Of a DNA stretch of 40,522 bases, positions 40,315-40,522 are shown piece by piece (position 1 is the first letter of the stretch; every line of letters starts with the position of its first letter). The stretch lies in the NCBI GenBank assembly GCA_026989685.1, contig JALSIV010000289.1:1-40522 (forward strand), given 5' to 3'. Below the pieces are notes generated by a model. The model was not told the origin of the DNA and did not search any database. It saw only the letters and a program-made list of their open reading frames with translations. The translations under genes were made by a program, and so were the position numbers. Source of the stretch: Pirellulaceae bacterium (GTDB taxonomy: Bacteria; Planctomycetota; Planctomycetia; Pirellulales; Pirellulaceae).

Positions 40315-40522
40315 ACCTGGTTCTCCTTCATTGACGAGTGTGCGTGTCCGGTCGGTTCGTGACTCGAGTCGACTCGTAACGGAGAAGACTCGTCTCCGTG
40401 GACGCGATAGAGAAACGCTCCCAAAGTCTCGCCGTCGTGGCGCGCCCGACGGTAATGCGTCAGCAGGGGACGCAGCGTGGGGATGATGTCTTGGCGAGGG
40501 ACCAGGTCGCGATAAAGACGGT
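40311..40522 (-). CDS. C-terminal fragment of a ferredoxin-nitrite/sulfite reductase-like protein (runs off window end)
   Basis: Minus strand from the window edge: RLYRDLVPRQDIIPTLRPLLTHYRRARHDGETLGAFLYRVHGDESSPLRVDSSHEPTGHAHSSMKENQV-stop; pattern typical of the NirA/Sir C-terminus. TGA overlaps the next ATG (ATGA). Confidence 0.55.
   Translation of the reverse strand, partial: RLYRDLVPRQDIIPTLRPLLTHYRRARHDGETLGAFLYRVHGDESSPLRVDSSHEPTGHAHSSMKENQV

Overview
The window looks like a high-GC planctomycete (Pirellulales-like) chromosomal segment. This is inferred from the PVC-type heme-binding/dehydrogenase proteins, the sulfatase, the DUF1570-like protease and the general gene style. In order it carries: two tandem PVC-type dehydrogenase/HEAT proteins (the first truncated by the window edge); an arylsulfatase; an HtrA-like protease; a tandem-GGDEF protein; a UVR-motif protein; a VLCAD/ACAD9-like acyl-CoA dehydrogenase; a tight histidine kinase - receiver - STAS - GspE/PilB - GspF/PilC run; rpsU; proC; two small hypotheticals; efp; a SelW-like selenoprotein with an in-frame UGA that the ORF track does not show; small basic proteins; selB; a DUF1570-like metalloprotease; a LysR regulator abutting gltB; gltD; and a minus-strand run of (partial) nitrite/sulfite reductase, YVTN/diheme cytochrome and HzsA-related triheme protein. 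The strongest unannotated signal is the SelW-like gene at 22624-22860 (minus), motif YC-S-V-U-NY, 1.4 kb from selB. Intergenic structure includes a dispersed repeat family (4 copies) with imperfect inverted arms, two 7-bp tandem arrays (one strongly G4-prone), and a pair of perfect 11-bp-stem/3-nt-loop hairpins. No tRNA, rRNA or CRISPR was recognised. All calls come from reading the sequence; no searches were run.
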